Origin: Malus domestica
Taxonomy: Eukaryota > Streptophyta > Magnoliopsida > Rosales > Rosaceae
Reading direction: 5' to 3'
Assembly (NCBI RefSeq): GCF_042453785.1
Contig: NC_091674.1
Coordinates: 19,069,001 to 19,133,000 of the forward strand
Length of the DNA stretch: 64,000 nt
This document shows positions 44,610 through 57,590 of the stretch, piece after piece (position 1 is the first letter of the stretch; each line of letters starts with the position of its first letter). Both the position numbers and the translations under genes were made by a program. The notes beneath the pieces were generated by a model, which made no database searches, was not told the origin of the DNA, and was given only the letters and a program-made list of their open reading frames with translations.

Positions 44610-46243
44610 TATAGAAAATGAAGAACAGTAGGGTAGGAAACGTAAACCAGATAAAGAGAGATTGTTGGAATTTTCACTTCATTCATTATCGTATGGTGGT
44701 TATATAATACATTATCAACAAAAGTCCTATGTAGGATTAGATTACATGAGAGAATATTCTAAGTATACAAGTAACAAACTAATAGTATACGTGATCTAGG
44801 ACTGACATTGGATATAAACCATCTTTACATGGGCCCTGAAAGAGTAGTGAACCAGAACGTAAATCATAGATGCGGAAAAAATTTGGAAAGAAACATATAA
44901 CAACATTGTTATCAGCGGTAAATCTAGCCACATATAAGAGATTTTGCCAAAGATATGGAACAAGAAAAACGTTTTTAAGTGTGAAAGGAAGAGAATTAAG
45001 AGAGATGGGAATAATACCAGTGGACGTTATGTTAAGATGGTCACCATTACCCAATTGAACCGAATTATTACCATTGTAATGTTGCGGGTATTTGAGGGTG
45101 CTGGGATCATCGGTCATGTGATGAGTGGCACCGCTGTCTGGGTACCATGTGGGGTCTGGGTACTGCACGACTTAGGAGCCAGCAAATGGTGAAAAAGAAT
45201 CAGGTCCATTATAACGATGAGGACACTGTTGGGCTGAGTGGTGATTTGTGGAATAGTTAGGGCACCAAGGGCTAGGGCCCGAGCCCAATAAGCCTTACAA
45301 TTTCTACGGGGATGGTGTTGGGGTTGTTGGTTGGTGGTGATGAGAGCCGTCTGTGTAGTAGTGGAAGAGGTAGAGTCGTTGGGGTTCTGAAGATCAAAGG
45401 CAAGAATCCGTGCGTGTAATTCGATGAAGGATGGCAAGGGTTTCGAGTTAATGATGGCTGTAAGGAGCATACAATAGTCAGGACCTAACCCCTGAAGCAC
45501 AATGAGAACCAAGTCATTGTTAGAGACAGGTTGTCTAATATGAGTGAGTTCATCAGCGAGATTCTTCTGGGAGAAATGTTCCTCCAGGCAGTCCTAAACG
45601 GCTTTGGCTGTGTCATGGCCAATCGTTAAAGCATGAACAGGTTTAGATAAAGTGGAGGTTATGCGACTTATGATAAGTTGATCGTGCTGGTACCACGTGA
45701 GGTATTCGGGGTTGGGGACCACAGAGGAGAGAGTAGTCTGTGTAACATCAGTAGAAGAACCATCAGAGTTGATGATGGTGCGTGGAGGAGCAGAAGTGGT
45801 GGTGGTGATTGTACGCGGCGGTGGAGGAAAAGAGCCATCGATGAATTTTCATAAATCATGCCCAATAAGGAACGAACAAAGTTGACACAGCCAGTTAAGA
45901 TAATTGGTCCCTGTTAGTTTCAGAAATTAAGCAACATTTGGGCCAGGTAGGTGAGGCGAAGAAGCACCAGAGATTGACATAGCGGAAGGTGATGATCGGT
46001 TATGAAGCAGTAAAACCAGAAATGGATGATACCATGTAAAAAATGAGGAACAGTAGGGTAGGAAACGTAAACCAGATAAAGAGAGATTGATGGAATTTTC
46101 ACTTCATTCATTATCATATGGTGGTTATATAATATATTACCAACAAGAGTCCTATGTGGGATTAGATTACATGAGAAAATATTCTAAGTATACAAGTAAC
46201 AAACTAATAGTATACGCGATCTAGGACTTTAGATTAACAGACA
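44610..46243 (-). mobile_element. Copia retrotransposon deletion derivative
   Basis: Two ~200-bp direct repeats (about 44610-44807 and 46036-46232 or 46243) share GGTAGGAAACGTAAACCAGA and GGAATTTTCACTTCATTCAT. Next to the right one, TGGTATCATCC on the minus strand follows the LTR end TTTTTTACA, a primer site for initiator tRNA-Met. The interior (minus) holds gag-like UBN2 frames (VLQGLGPDYCMLLTAIINSK) and the protease/GAG-pre-integrase start (WYPDSGATHHMTDD), then ends. Integrase, RT and RNase H are missing. Several frameshifts are present. Confidence 0.8.
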
Positions 46244-46394
46244 CGTTCATGGAGAACTCATCTCCTTAACGCCTTGCCATAAGCTATCCGTCAAGGATGG
46301 TTCACGATGTCTTGCACATCATACCATTCTTTCTTAGAGCTACACCTGTGGTTTGATTCTCCTTCCCCTAGGTATGTAGGTACACCCCACTGCG

Positions 46395-46421
46395 CCCCCC
46401 CCCCCCCCCCCCCCCCCCCCC
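46395..46421. repeat. Homopolymer C27
   Basis: 27 consecutive C residues follow CTGCG. Such tracts are rare in plant DNA and error-prone in sequencing. Confidence 0.95.
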
Positions 46422-47038
46422 AAAATCAACTCCATTTTCCCCTCATTGGAGACCATGGGCAACTCAGACTGAATTTTACCTCCATTTGTGGATATGCGCA
46501 AATATGGTTCTAACAGTTGCTTTATGTGGTAAAGTGGTTGACTGGTTTAAGCCTAACCAAACCAAATTGATATGTTCTCTATTAAGGATGGTGTTATCGA
46601 CACACTATTTTTATCATTAACACATCCTTTCAATTTTCGGACATTAGATTGAATGAACTGAAGAAGATCAATTGACAAAAGTTAACAAGGGGTGTGTGAG
46701 ATATACAAATGGGTGTGTCTATAGCACCACATATACTAGTTGGTTTGGTTGTCGATCATATTAACTAGTTAGTACTCTGACTAGATAGTTCCATATCTAT
46801 CTGATGGGCTTGGAATGATTTTACAGGTTTAAATAATAGGAATTGGATCCTCTCCGAGGCAAAGCCTCGGGATCCTCCTGACCCACTAACACGACAGTTG
46901 GATTTTGATCTAACGGTTACAATTATTATAACTTTTGCACCCAACAGGAAATTTTTTTGATCCACCATTGAGTTTGGTACATGTTACATGTATATAGAGT
47001 GTGGATGTAGAGCCAATTTGAAAAGACCATCCCTATAT
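46422..47038. other. Spacer, no gene seen
   Basis: Sequence between the poly-C tract and the SINE at 47047. No supported ORF, RNA or element boundary was recognised. Confidence 0.45.
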
Positions 47039-47046
47039 GTTAATTA

Positions 47047-47287
47047 ATAGCTTTTATTTTTTTATTTTTTTATTTATTTTTTATTTTTAAAAAGGGGGAC
47101 AACTAATGACAAGCCACGGTCATCCACCATTTTTTTGGGCCGGGAAGACTCACAAAGGCAATTCAGACTCTCCCTGACCACAAGTTTGGCTTCCAGACCA
47201 ACAACGTGTTTCGAACTCGAGACCTCCAGTTTTTAGTTTTAAGGAAGCCTCGTAATCCGCTATTTACCATTGGACCATCAGCTCGTG
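47047..47287 (-). mobile_element. tRNA-derived SINE
   Basis: The minus strand starts with an A-box-like TGGTCCAATGG and has a B-box-like GGTCTCGAGTTCGAAAC about 50 bp on. It ends in an A/T-rich tail of AAATAAA repeats. It is flanked by GTTAATTA at 47039-47046 and 47288-47295. The body differs from the Au SINEs in this window, so it belongs to another family. Confidence 0.75.
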
Positions 47288-47369
47288 GTTAATTAGTAAC
47301 ATATTAACTGCACTACATAATCAAGATCATCACCCCAATTACCTTGGTTGCTAAACTTTCCTCGGTAAT

Positions 47370-48870
47370 GATTTCCACTGTAATACCTTTCCCTATCAAT
47401 TGTCTGGGACGATGCTGGCCTTCGCAGTACGAGACCAATATTCCTTGACAAGTTGCCCAAAAAGTGACCCTTCATTTTTCATTAGCTTCATTGGCTACTC
47501 ATACTCTACTAATCTCACTGCCATTGTAAATTTCGCTAAATAAATTAACTAAAACCACATAAATGAGAGATTTGTAGCATAATGCAATGCTTACAATCAC
47601 TAATAGAAAGAACTTTAGTACAGTCCATCACGGTAGGCATCCTATGAGCCACGGTTATTACAGAGTGCAGTCTGTTCTTATAGTCTTCTGCAGAATAGAG
47701 TCTGTTGTATTGTCCATTGACGCAGTAGCTTCATCGAGGACTACTATCCGACTCCTTTTCAACAACGCGAGTCCCAAACAAAGTCGCTGTCCCATGCTCC
47801 AGTTTGTTCCATCTTGTACAACTGCAATCTAGTTTGTTAGTTGTTTTATTGACACTGAAATAACTCGTACGAAACGTAGTTTTCTTACCTAACAATCCAG
47901 GCCCTCTTCTTTTTCTTCAATGGCCTCGCGTAACTGGCATTTCTCAAGATTGATCAGAAGATAAAAGATTATGGACATGATAGATGGCTTAATGGACGAG
48001 TCTTCTTCCTCCCTTCTATTCAATTGCTTCATAAATATTAAGTACCACGTTCGTGCTGGATCACACTGTCTCAGTTGTGGAATATCTTGCTTACCTTTCG
48101 TCATTAATGGATTTAACCACCAAAATGACATTGAGCTAAATAAATAACATTGCTTTTGTGAAAGGAGTCACGTTGTCATTTGAACTGACTTTACCATTGA
48201 TATCCGATTCTACGCAGTGAAAAGGTGCTCAGAAGGCGTAATTGTGGATTTTTGAATTGCCTTTCAAACAATCGCTTCCCTGAAATGCACTAAATAGCAA
48301 AAGAATTGATCCAGGGACATAAAAACTGTTTCAAACAATCTTTAACCGATACTTCCTCATCAACAATAGCTTTGCAAATTGATCAACTGCAAAGAAAAAC
48401 TGCAGTCAAGAAGGCTAGTATCGAACAAGATTTCGTTATCACAATATGTTGCAGCTGTGGGTTGTTTAGGCTTATGGTAAAAGCCATACGAAACCATGTG
48501 AACCTTGAAATAGTAAAACTAGCTATTCATGGTGGGGAAAACTCAGCATTTACTTTCTCGAAGACTGTCCATATCCCAAAACCAAAAGAGGCCAAAGCCA
48601 AACCAGAATTGAAGGCTGCCGAGATTATAGACAAGACTGAGATGGCACCATAACCTTCTTTGATGATATTTTGCATATGACCATACATAACAAGATAAAC
48701 AGAAGCAAAATATCAGCTGCAATGACCAAAATATGGTTGATACATGAATCTTGATTGGTAATGGCTAAAATTCCAGAGCTGCCTTCATTTATGGCCTCAG
48801 TTGAACAATCGGAACTACTGCATGTCAACAAGGTCCAGAAAACATCTCCAATTGTTGCGTCTCAGTGAGG
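47370..48870 (-). pseudogene. ABCC10-like pseudogene with internal deletion
   Basis: Pieces of an ABCC10 paralogue occur in the right order but with a gap. The N-terminal membrane region lies at about 48300-48830 and a SFWWLNPLMTKGKQDIPQL segment at 47970-48131. This runs directly into [18 protein letters not shown], the exon 9 equivalent, at about 47890-47945. Then follow the NBD2 exon ([28 protein letters not shown]) at about 47590-47830 and the last exon ([19 protein letters not shown]) at about 47390-47510. Both nucleotide-binding Walker A exons and most membrane helices are deleted. Stops interrupt the rest. Confidence 0.85.
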
Positions 48871-50272
48871 TCGAAAGTCTGCAGTCCTACACTACTACAA
48901 GGGAAAAGTGTTTCAAAGAAAAAATGGATGTGCATCTAACATTCAGGGTTTTGAATGGCATAAGATGAAGGGCTCGAAAACATGAAGTACGGCAGCAATT
49001 CATGTTGTTCAACACTGGGATAATAATATTCCAAATCTTGTAAGTTGGAGATCAAAAAGCACACACAGGGAACAAATATGAACTGCCATGTATAACTAAA
49101 AAATTATTTGTAGAGTTGGTGCAGATAAACAACCTGAACCATCTCCCTCCACATATATAGAGATTGTTTTTTTCCTGAAAATTCTGTGCTGAATATTGCA
49201 GATGAAGCTGCATGGGATCATATTGGAAAGAACTAATAGGAGTTGAAAACGAAACTTATCAAACATTTAGCAAAATAAGATTGCAGCGTTTTATATCACT
49301 TGAAAAACATGCATTACATTAGATAAGCTCAGTAGCAAAACCACTCTCCTGCTCTAACTTGCTCTTGAATCAGATATAGGACACGAAAACACGAAAATAT
49401 CACAATCCATGTTGTTCAAACAACTGAGATAATACACCAAATCTAGTTCAAGGTCACTCTATATCCTATTTTACCTTAATGACCCCACATGCGAAATTAT
49501 AAAAGAGACCGTTTAAGATTAAACAATTCCATCGAATTCAGGCTGATTGTTCGTATGACAGCATCTACTGTATGAGGAATGTCAATGTATGTTACTTACA
49601 CATCCCTTGGGGCTTTGAATCAGTAAGTTGGAGACAACATAAAGCATAGAGTACAAATATTTCACCACAAGAAAAAGCTTCTGGAAATTGATAACCTTAA
49701 TTGATAACCTTGAAGCTAAAACCAAAACTAATTGATAACCTTGAAGCTAAAACCAAAACTAATTGGTCCAGTTGAACGCTCTTCCCTGATGTAAACAGAC
49801 AATTGAGCAAGAAAACATGTGATACACAAGACAAAGTAATAATATAATAGACACCAAGAAGAATCAAGACTAGTGGCTTGAGAAAATCTAGCATTTTAAT
49901 CTGCTCTTGTAGGAAAGTTGAAATCATTTTAATTTGCTTTTTCAAAAGTTGGAATCAACAACACAATACAATCCCCACTCTCCAACATAAGGGGAATATC
50001 ATTGATTGAACAGAAAGCTGACATTTTCTTTCCTCTTTTATCTAGACTAGTTGTCTTCAAAAAGAAATGTTCTTAGGCAATTTTCAGGATAAAAAATAAA
50101 TGCTCTTAGGCATGTTCTTTAAATGCTGCAAGGAGATACTTCTGCAATCTCAGCTCCTTGATCATACAAACTTATAACAAAATCACATATTAAGAATTTA
50201 AAGTCGAATTCCAATGGTGCAAACAAGGCGATACTTTCTTCGGCACCTTTTACGCAATAATACCTTTCCTTA
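48871..50272. other. Duplicated 5' flank and spacer between ABCC copies
   Basis: 48880-49260 resembles the 5' flank of the intact ABCC gene (55660-56020), for example TGCAGATGAAGCTG followed by TTGGAAAGAACTA. 49790-49880 resembles 57750-57830 (GAAAACATGTGAT). A 31-bp unit (TTGATAACCTTGAAGCTAAA...) is duplicated at 49698-49760. No ORF is supported. Confidence 0.6.
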
Positions 50273-53200
50273 TTAGTCGTCTGAGTGGATGCCGGCAATG
50301 GCAGCGCGAGACCAGTATTCTTTGACTAGCTGCCCAAACAATGAGCCCTCATTCTTCATCAGCTTCATTGGCTCATCATACTCTACTATTCTCCCTGTGA
50401 ACATAAATTTTGCTAATTAACAACTAAATCAACATAAATAAGAGTTTTATAACTTAATGCAATGCTTACCATCACTAATAGCAAGTACTTTAGTGCAGTC
50501 CATCACGGTTGGTATCCTATGAGCCACGGTTATTACAGTGCAGTTAGCAAATTCTGTTCTTATAGTTTTCTGCAGAATAGAGTCTGTTGCATTGTCCATT
50601 GACGCAGTAGCTTCATCAAGGACTAGTATCCGGCTCCTCTTCAACAAAGCGCGTCCCAAACAAAATAGTTGTCGCTGTCCCATGCTCCAGTTTGTTCCAT
50701 CTTGTACAACTGCAATCCAGGTTTTTAGTTTTTGTTTTATTGACACCGAAAATAACTCCTACAAGACATTTTTCTTACCTAAAGAATCCAGGCCCTCTTC
50801 TTTTTCCTCAATGACCTCGCGTAACTGACATTTCTCTAAAACCTTTCACACATGGATCGGAAGATCAGTAAAATACAGTTACAGTAAGAAGCATGAATAT
50901 GTTTACTTGTAGGCATGTTCTGATGAAAAATTATCAGCAAGTATTAAATTTAAACAAAAACTTTACCTCCCATATTTCATGATCAGTATGTTCTGATAAG
51001 GGGTCTAGATTGAATCTCACAGATCCATTGAACAGTGTTGGATCTTGTGGTATGATCCCAAAACGCGATCTTAAATCATGAAGCCCGATTTTGCAAATGT
51101 CATAGTCATCGACAATGACCCTTCCCTCCGTAGGCTCCACCAAACGAAACAAAACGCTGATAAGAGTAGTCTTCCCACTTCCAGTCCGGCCAACAATCCC
51201 AATTTTGTACCCTCCTTCAATTATGCAGTTTATCCCACGAAGAACTAGCGGAGCATTTGGCCTATATCGTACCTGCATAAATTCATAAGCTATCATATTG
51301 AAGTACCATTGTTCTTAGGGCTACAGTCTTTAGTATATCTTTGGACACTAACCTTTAAATCATGTATTTCCACTTTACCAACAGTTGGCCAACTGTGCAC
51401 AGGTCGGTTTTCTTCTATTATTTCTGGAGCCTCACTGGGAATATGCATGTATTGCTCTACTCTTTCTACTGATATCATTGAATTCTCTAGCATGCATTGG
51501 AATTGGACTGAAACTACGAGGTATAAATTTAAGGACAGACCAAAAGATAGTGCCATCCCAATAAAACCTGTAAAAAGTTGAAGCGAAATGTTAGACAGTA
51601 TATCATATATATGGCTAAATAAAATCCATTTGACACACCAAAGGTGATACACTGGAATGTTTACGAACCAGAGGAAGATGCGTCAAACTGAATCAAAGTG
51701 ATTGCAAGTGCTGAGGCTGAGAGAATAATCGCACATAGCAATTCAAGACGTTCGATCAACCACTCATTCACTGAAAACCTATTGAAGTCAGCACTTGCAT
51801 TTGCATCAATAAATTCCAAGTTTTTCGAGAAGAACCGATCCTCCTCTCCAAAAGCTCTGATTGTCAAGGATCCAGCAATAGATTCGGCAAGGTGGCTTGC
51901 AAGCGCAGACTTAGTCGTGCCATTCATCCGCATTAACTCTTTTGCAGAAGCAAAGTAGTAATTCTGTTTGCAGCAAAGAAAATCAAGTACAGATTTGCTG
52001 CTCAGAAAAGGCAAAAATTTAGGAAATCATTCAAGTGCTTCAATCTCAAGGGTATACCTGAAGTAGTACAGTAACATAAATCGTGGGTATAATCAGAAGC
52101 ACGATTGGCCAAGTAATCAAAACCAAAACTATATAAACGCTGTATGTCATCAAAGTTGAACCAACAGAAATCCCCAACTTGAAAGCTACTTCAAGGTCGA
52201 CAATGTTCATATCATTAGAGACCTGCACAAAATGGACAGTGCAAATGTAAGTTCCATTTGGTACTCTGCATTAGAACATTTCAAGCTTTGTTCTTTCAAA
52301 GAACTTAAGTCTTACCCGACTAAGTATCCTTCCCACTGGTGTCGAGTCATAGAACAGCATTGGTGCTCGGAAAAGAGAGTTGAGTAGTGTGTCGAAAATG
52401 GATTTTGATGTTCCACATCCTAATTCAACTAAGCAGAAGACTCTAAGAAGCACACCAAATGACATGATGCACATTATCATTGTATACACAATGAATAGTT
52501 TGACTCTTGATACGCTATAATCCTGAAGCTTGGAAGCCAACCAATAGGATTGAATTAATTGGCCGACTATGAATATCAAATGAAAAAAGATTGACAAGGA
52601 GAAGTACAAAAATCCCTTGCGTTGTTTCAAGTACTGAATGTATGGTTTGAAACCAGTGTCCCCGGTCTCCCTCTCTTCTTTCTTAATTAATTGATCTCCT
52701 GAAGATTCCGTTTGCTGTACTACAGTTTTAACTTTCACAATCTCCTCCCCAGATGATTTATGTTGTCTAGTAGAAGCGTACTCCACTTGCCTCTCGCAAC
52801 CAGCAGTGCTGTGGTGTGCATGGACAAGGCCTTGGAATTCGTCACAAGAAGCGAGTAACTCTCCGTAAGAAGCTGATCTAAAGATTTTCCCCGAAGATAT
52901 CAACTGTGAAGAAAAACAGATATTACTAAGAAAACTTGCAGATCACTGGACAGAGTAAGAAAAACTGATATCAACCTTCTGAAATGTTTACTTACCAAGA
53001 TAGAATTAAAAGCTGGAAGGAAATCCACTTGGTGTGTCACAAGTAAAACCGTCTTCCCTGACAGAGCTCCCATGATATATTCCTGACAAATTTTCAAATT
53101 AGATTTAAATAGGAAAAAGAGGGGGTTTCAATTACCTTCAGGTGCAAGTTACGACTTACATTGAAAAGGTGTGTCGCCGTATGGGCATCAACTGCGCTGA

Positions 53201-55639
53201 AAGGATCATCCAAGAGATAGACATCAGCATTTTGATAGAGTGCACGCGCAAGTTGGATGCGCTGCTTCTGCCCACCACTTAGATTGACACCTTTTTCTCC
53301 TATCTGAGTTAGATCGCGGAACGGAAGCATCTCAAGGTCCTTCACTAGAGAACACTTCTCAAGTGTTTCTTGGTACCTAACATGATCCATAACAGACCCA
53401 AACAGAATGTTTTCTTGAATAGTTCCGGTTTGAATCCATGCAGACTGAGAAACATACGCTATCTTCCCATATACTTGAACCTGTAAATTTGGGCAGACAG
53501 AAGCTTTACGAGATAGACTTTCCCATCTAAATAATTAAAAAAAATTCTAGAAGTGAAATGATTGCTTACAATGCCATTGATGCGTGGAACTTCTCCAAGA
53601 ATTGCAGCCAAAAGGGTTGATTTACCGGAGCCAACCTCTCCACAAATTGCTACCTTCTCACCCGGTTTCACCACCAAATTTATGTTCCTTAATGTAGCCT
53701 TTAAAGGATTAGCGCCCCATGAAATTTCAGGACTTCTAAATACAATGGAATGCTCAACATCTGCGGCACAGCTCTCTTTCCTTGTATGTCTGTTCTCCAA
53801 CTCTGGTGCATCGAGAAACTTCTCAATCCGAGAAAATGAAACCTTTGCTTCAATAAATGCTCCAAAAACATCCGCAGTCAACCTAATAGGCTCCTGAACA
53901 AGGCGTAAAGTTGCTAAAAATGTGAAAACATTACTAGGAGAGAGTGTAAACCCAAGGAAGTAGCATGTCCAAAAAGTGACTGCCGATACGAAAAGAGGAG
54001 ATGCCCAGAATAGAGCCATATTATATCCCTTTTGTGACAACACTTGATATACCAATTTTAATTCTTCCGTTCGTAAACCTTCTATCACATTCCTAAAATT
54101 TGTCTCCCAGGAATACAATTTCAAGATTTTCATATTTGAAAGTGCTTCTGTTATGGCCTTCAACCTTCTGTTTTGTGCTACCATGAGCTTCGTTTGATAC
54201 TCATGCTGCAACTTCACTAATGGTGAGCTTGCTAGTGCACTCAATAAGAGTACAGCTAGAGCTGCAGCAATTGCCAGACCCACAGAGAAGTAAACGATAA
54301 GTAATGAAAGGCACAGCTGAAGGCTTGTGGTCCATATCTGATGAAACCAGTATGGAAACTCGCCGATTCTGTAAGCATCCACCGTCACATAATTCACTAT
54401 CTCACCAGGAGAATGTGTCATCTTGGCAGCATTCGAGAGTCGTAGTTGCTTCTGATATATGGCTGCTGACACCAATGATCTCACTTGAAGCCCCATCAGT
54501 CTAGTTTTAAAATACCATTGCCTCTCCGACAGTGACTCAATGATTTTCACAACAAAGAGGCCAAAAGTCAGTGCATAACCTTCATATTTCAAAGCTGCAT
54601 TGCCTTCAATAATCTTAATGAAGGCCATGAGAAACAGTGGACTGGTTGACGTGGTGAGAGTCTTGATCAGAGCAAATAATCCCGAAATCAAAATAGCTTT
54701 CCTCTGGCAATGAAAAATAATGGACAAGATAGAAGGTTGAACAGACGGATCTGCTTCCTTCCTTTTGTTCAATTGCTCCATAAATATGAAGTACCACGTT
54801 CTTGCTTGATCATCCTGCCGCAGCTGTGGAATATCTTCATTCTCGAGAACCTTTTGCTTACCTTTCTTCATTAACGAATTCAACCACCAAAATGACATTG
54901 AGCTGCATAACCCTGCTTTTGCAAAAGGTGTTACATTGTCATCTGAACTGATTTCACCTATTTTATCAGACTCTGCACCTTGTAATGGTTTGTAGAAGGC
55001 GTCACCGTCGATCTCTGAATCGCCTTTTGCAAAATTGCTTCCCTGAAATGCACTAAATAGCAAAAGAATTGATCCAGGGAAGTAGAAAATGTTTAAAACA
55101 ATCTTAACCGATACTGCCTCCTCCACAATAGCTTTCCAAATTGATGAACTTGAAAGAAAAACTGCAATCAAGAAGCCAAGTATTGAACAAGATTTTGTTA
55201 TCACAGTTTCTTGTGGTTGTGGCTTGTTGAGGCTTATGAAAAAAGCTAGAAGCAACCATGTGAACCCTTGGAAGAGCAAAGCTAGCCATCCATGGAGGGG
55301 AAAAACGGTCTGGTCTGCATTTACTTTCTTGACGATTGTCCATATCCCAAAACCAAAGTAAGCTAAAGCCAAACCAGCATTGAAGGTGGCCGAGATTATT
55401 GACGCTGAAGAGATGGTATGAGACTGTGACGGTGCCATAACCTTCCTTGATGATAATTTGCATGTGAACATACATAACAAGATAAACAGAAGTAAAACAT
55501 CAGCTGCAATGACCAAAATGTTGTTGATACATGAATCTGGATTGGTAATGGCTGAATTGCCAGAACTGCATTCATTTCCGGCCTCAGTTGAACACTCAGA
55601 ATTACTGCAAATATATAAGCTCCAGAAATGCTCCCCCAT
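50273..55639 (-). CDS. ABCC10: ABC transporter C family, ABCC10-like
   Basis: Eleven exons: 53570-55639, 53160-53480, 52996-53082, 52316-52903, 52058-52222, 51669-51963, 51353-51567, 50967-51272, 50779-50842, 50470-50709 and 50273-50394. Joined length is 4473 nt (1490 residues) with no stop. Order: N-terminal TMD0 helices (residues ~30-200), TMD1 (~300-600), NBD1 with Walker [12 protein letters not shown], signature [15 protein letters not shown] and Walker [16 protein letters not shown]2 (~890-1190), NBD2 with Walker [12 protein letters not shown], the degenerate signature [16 protein letters not shown] and [13 protein letters not shown]. This is a full-length MRP-type exporter. ABCC proteins move glutathione or other conjugates, mostly into the vacuole; the substrate here is unknown. 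The start MGEHFWSLY is the first ATG of the TMD0 frame. Paralogues lie on both sides in the same direction. Confidence 0.96.
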
Positions 55640-56130
55640 TGTTGCGTCTCAGTAAGGTCGAAAATCTACACGATTACAAGAAAAGCGTTTGAAAGAAGAA
55701 AAAGATCTGCATCTAAAATTCATGTTTTTGAAATGCATGAGATGAAGGACTCAAAAACTCGAAAGTACTGCAGTTCATGTTGTTCAACAACTGAGATAAT
55801 ATTAAGTTAAAGATGAAACAGGACACATACGGCACAAATACGAACTGCCATGTATGAATAAAACGTTAATGTAACTGCCATGTATGATAAACAATTTGAA
55901 CCATTCCCACCACATATTTAAAAACTTTTTTGTTTCTTCTAAAAATTGCAGAATCTGCAGATGAAGCTGTATATCATGCACCACAAGTTGGAAAGAACTA
56001 GGAGCATCGGAAAACGAAAAATAGAAACATTTAGCAAAATAAGATTGCTGTGGTCTATACTCTATATCGCTCAAGAAACATGCATAAGAAAACTTACAGT
56101 AGATTAAGCTGAAGTGCAAATCAGCCTTCC
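55640..56130 (-). promoter_or_regulatory. Presumed 5' flank of the intact ABCC gene
   Basis: The ~490 bp upstream of the start codon is shared, with divergence, with the flank of the 47-48 kb pseudogene copy. A duplication unit therefore included the promoter. Specific elements are not assigned with confidence. Confidence 0.45.
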
Positions 56131-56139
56131 GGTCTAGCT

Positions 56140-56740
56140 TGCTCTTGAAGTCTCAGAGTTTAGTTTGTCATGCATAAAACCCGAGTTCGAATCTCTCTTC
56201 CCGCATTGATTTTAAAACCCGTCTTCAAAAGGCACGTGAAACATCTTGTAGGACAGTGTCATTGCATTATGTATGGCATGCCAAATTCATAACTTCTTTT
56301 TGGGTAAGATGTCACATCAGTGGACCTTTCGGCTTCATAATACATGGTGGCTTAACCTTTGGAAAAAAAGAGGAAATTACAATGTTTTTTAGCCTTTTGC
56401 TTTCACACTATCCAACTGTCTAAAGAAATGTTTTTCCCATCATGTTTTCCTGGCTCCAGTATTCACTGGCAGACATTGCAATTAGGGCTTGTGTGGTGTC
56501 TAGGATTAAATTAAAATTAATAACCCCTTAGGTTCAAAGTATATTGAAGGTAAGAAGATAGTGGTTTTTGGGATCAGAAGAGGATTAGACATAAGGGAAG
56601 CTTCTCCCTTCTAATCCTCCCATTTTAGAGAGGATTGGAATGGATAAGTTTTCTTCTTAAGTAATCCATCTCCAATATCCAAGTTAGCCACAACTTTACC
56701 ATTTCTTTGTTAGTGGCTTATCCATTCCAATCCAAACCTC
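56140..56740. other. Spacer with a tRNA B-box-like site
   Basis: CCCGAGTTCGAATCTC near 56180-56195 resembles a Pol III B box and may belong to an old SINE, but the A box and ends are not clear. The remainder is AT-rich with no gene. Confidence 0.4.
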
Positions 56741-56756
56741 TATACCGAACGAGAGG

Positions 56757-56960
56757 GATTCGCGTTAGCCCAGTTGGTGATGAGCGTATGAGCTCATAAA
56801 AGTGCCACCGGATGGTACGATTCCTTCTACTGCAATAACAAATAAATACACACCCATGTCGCGGGTGATATCACCTTATGATGAGTGTATAAGCTCACAA
56901 AAGTGCACCAGACAAAAGCTGAGGTGCAACCGGGTGTTGACGCCCTTTTGCTCGTCTCCC
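56757..56960 (+). mobile_element. Candidate tRNA-derived SINE
   Basis: TTAGCCCAGTTGGTGATGAG (about 56765-56784) is an A-box-like segment, and GGTACGATTCC (about 56815-56825) is a B-box-like segment at a suitable distance. The part with TATGAGCTCATAAAAGTGCC and the partial repeat GTATAAGCTCACAAAAGTGC follow. No target duplication was established. Confidence 0.45.
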
Positions 56961-57540
56961 TCCTTCCACATCGCATCAGTCTTTTGCTTTTCTTAATGAC
57001 TGTCATTTCCTATTTTCTTTTGCTAGTGACGGTCATTTTTCATTCTCACACATTGAGTTATAGGCAATTTAGTGAGTGAAAATCATTTCCTATTTTCTTT
57101 TGTGAGAGTTAAGATGAACAATTTTGAAAGAAGAAAACAGGAAAAATCAAAGCTAGGATATTTAGCATGGATAACTTTGGATTAATATGTAGTATATTTC
57201 TATATACTTAAACTCAGTCGGGTGGGTGTTGTGGATGACCAATGGGCGGACGGTTTTGTATCTCCATATGACATTATCTGCTAATTTTTTGTATCTGAAT
57301 ATGATCCTTCTGATCCAAAGATGGTTGCAACTGCTGTGATCCAATCGATAACTGTCATGTTTGTCTCTATCTTCTCTGAATTCAGCCTTTTCTCTATAAA
57401 GCTTTTCCAATTTTCTGTTATTAGTGTTGTTGCTGCTTTGCAGCTTTGCAGAACCATTTTTCAAGTCTTCAAAATAGTGTTTCATCCTAAAGTACTGTAA
57501 GCCGGTCTTATGAAAAAAAGGTTCTAGCCGTGAACTAACA

Positions 57541-57590
57541 TGGTATCAGAGCAAGTTTAGAGCCGGACTTGAGGGGGAGTGTCAGCATAA
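57541..57590 (+). other. Copia primer site next to polypurine tract
   Basis: GAACTAACA|TGGTATCAGAGC at 57541-57552 is a perfect initiator-tRNA-Met primer site after an LTR-like ACA end. Only 18 bases later GAGGGGGAG (57571-57579) precedes TGTCAGCATAAG, a polypurine tract and LTR-like start. The interior is thus just 39 bp, as in a TRIM or an extreme deletion derivative. Matching LTR bodies could not be identified by eye. Confidence 0.55.

Noticed and set aside
56180..56196. GAGTTCGAATC as a tRNA gene
   Set aside because: Only a B-box-like match. No cloverleaf, acceptor stem or A box could be drawn around it.
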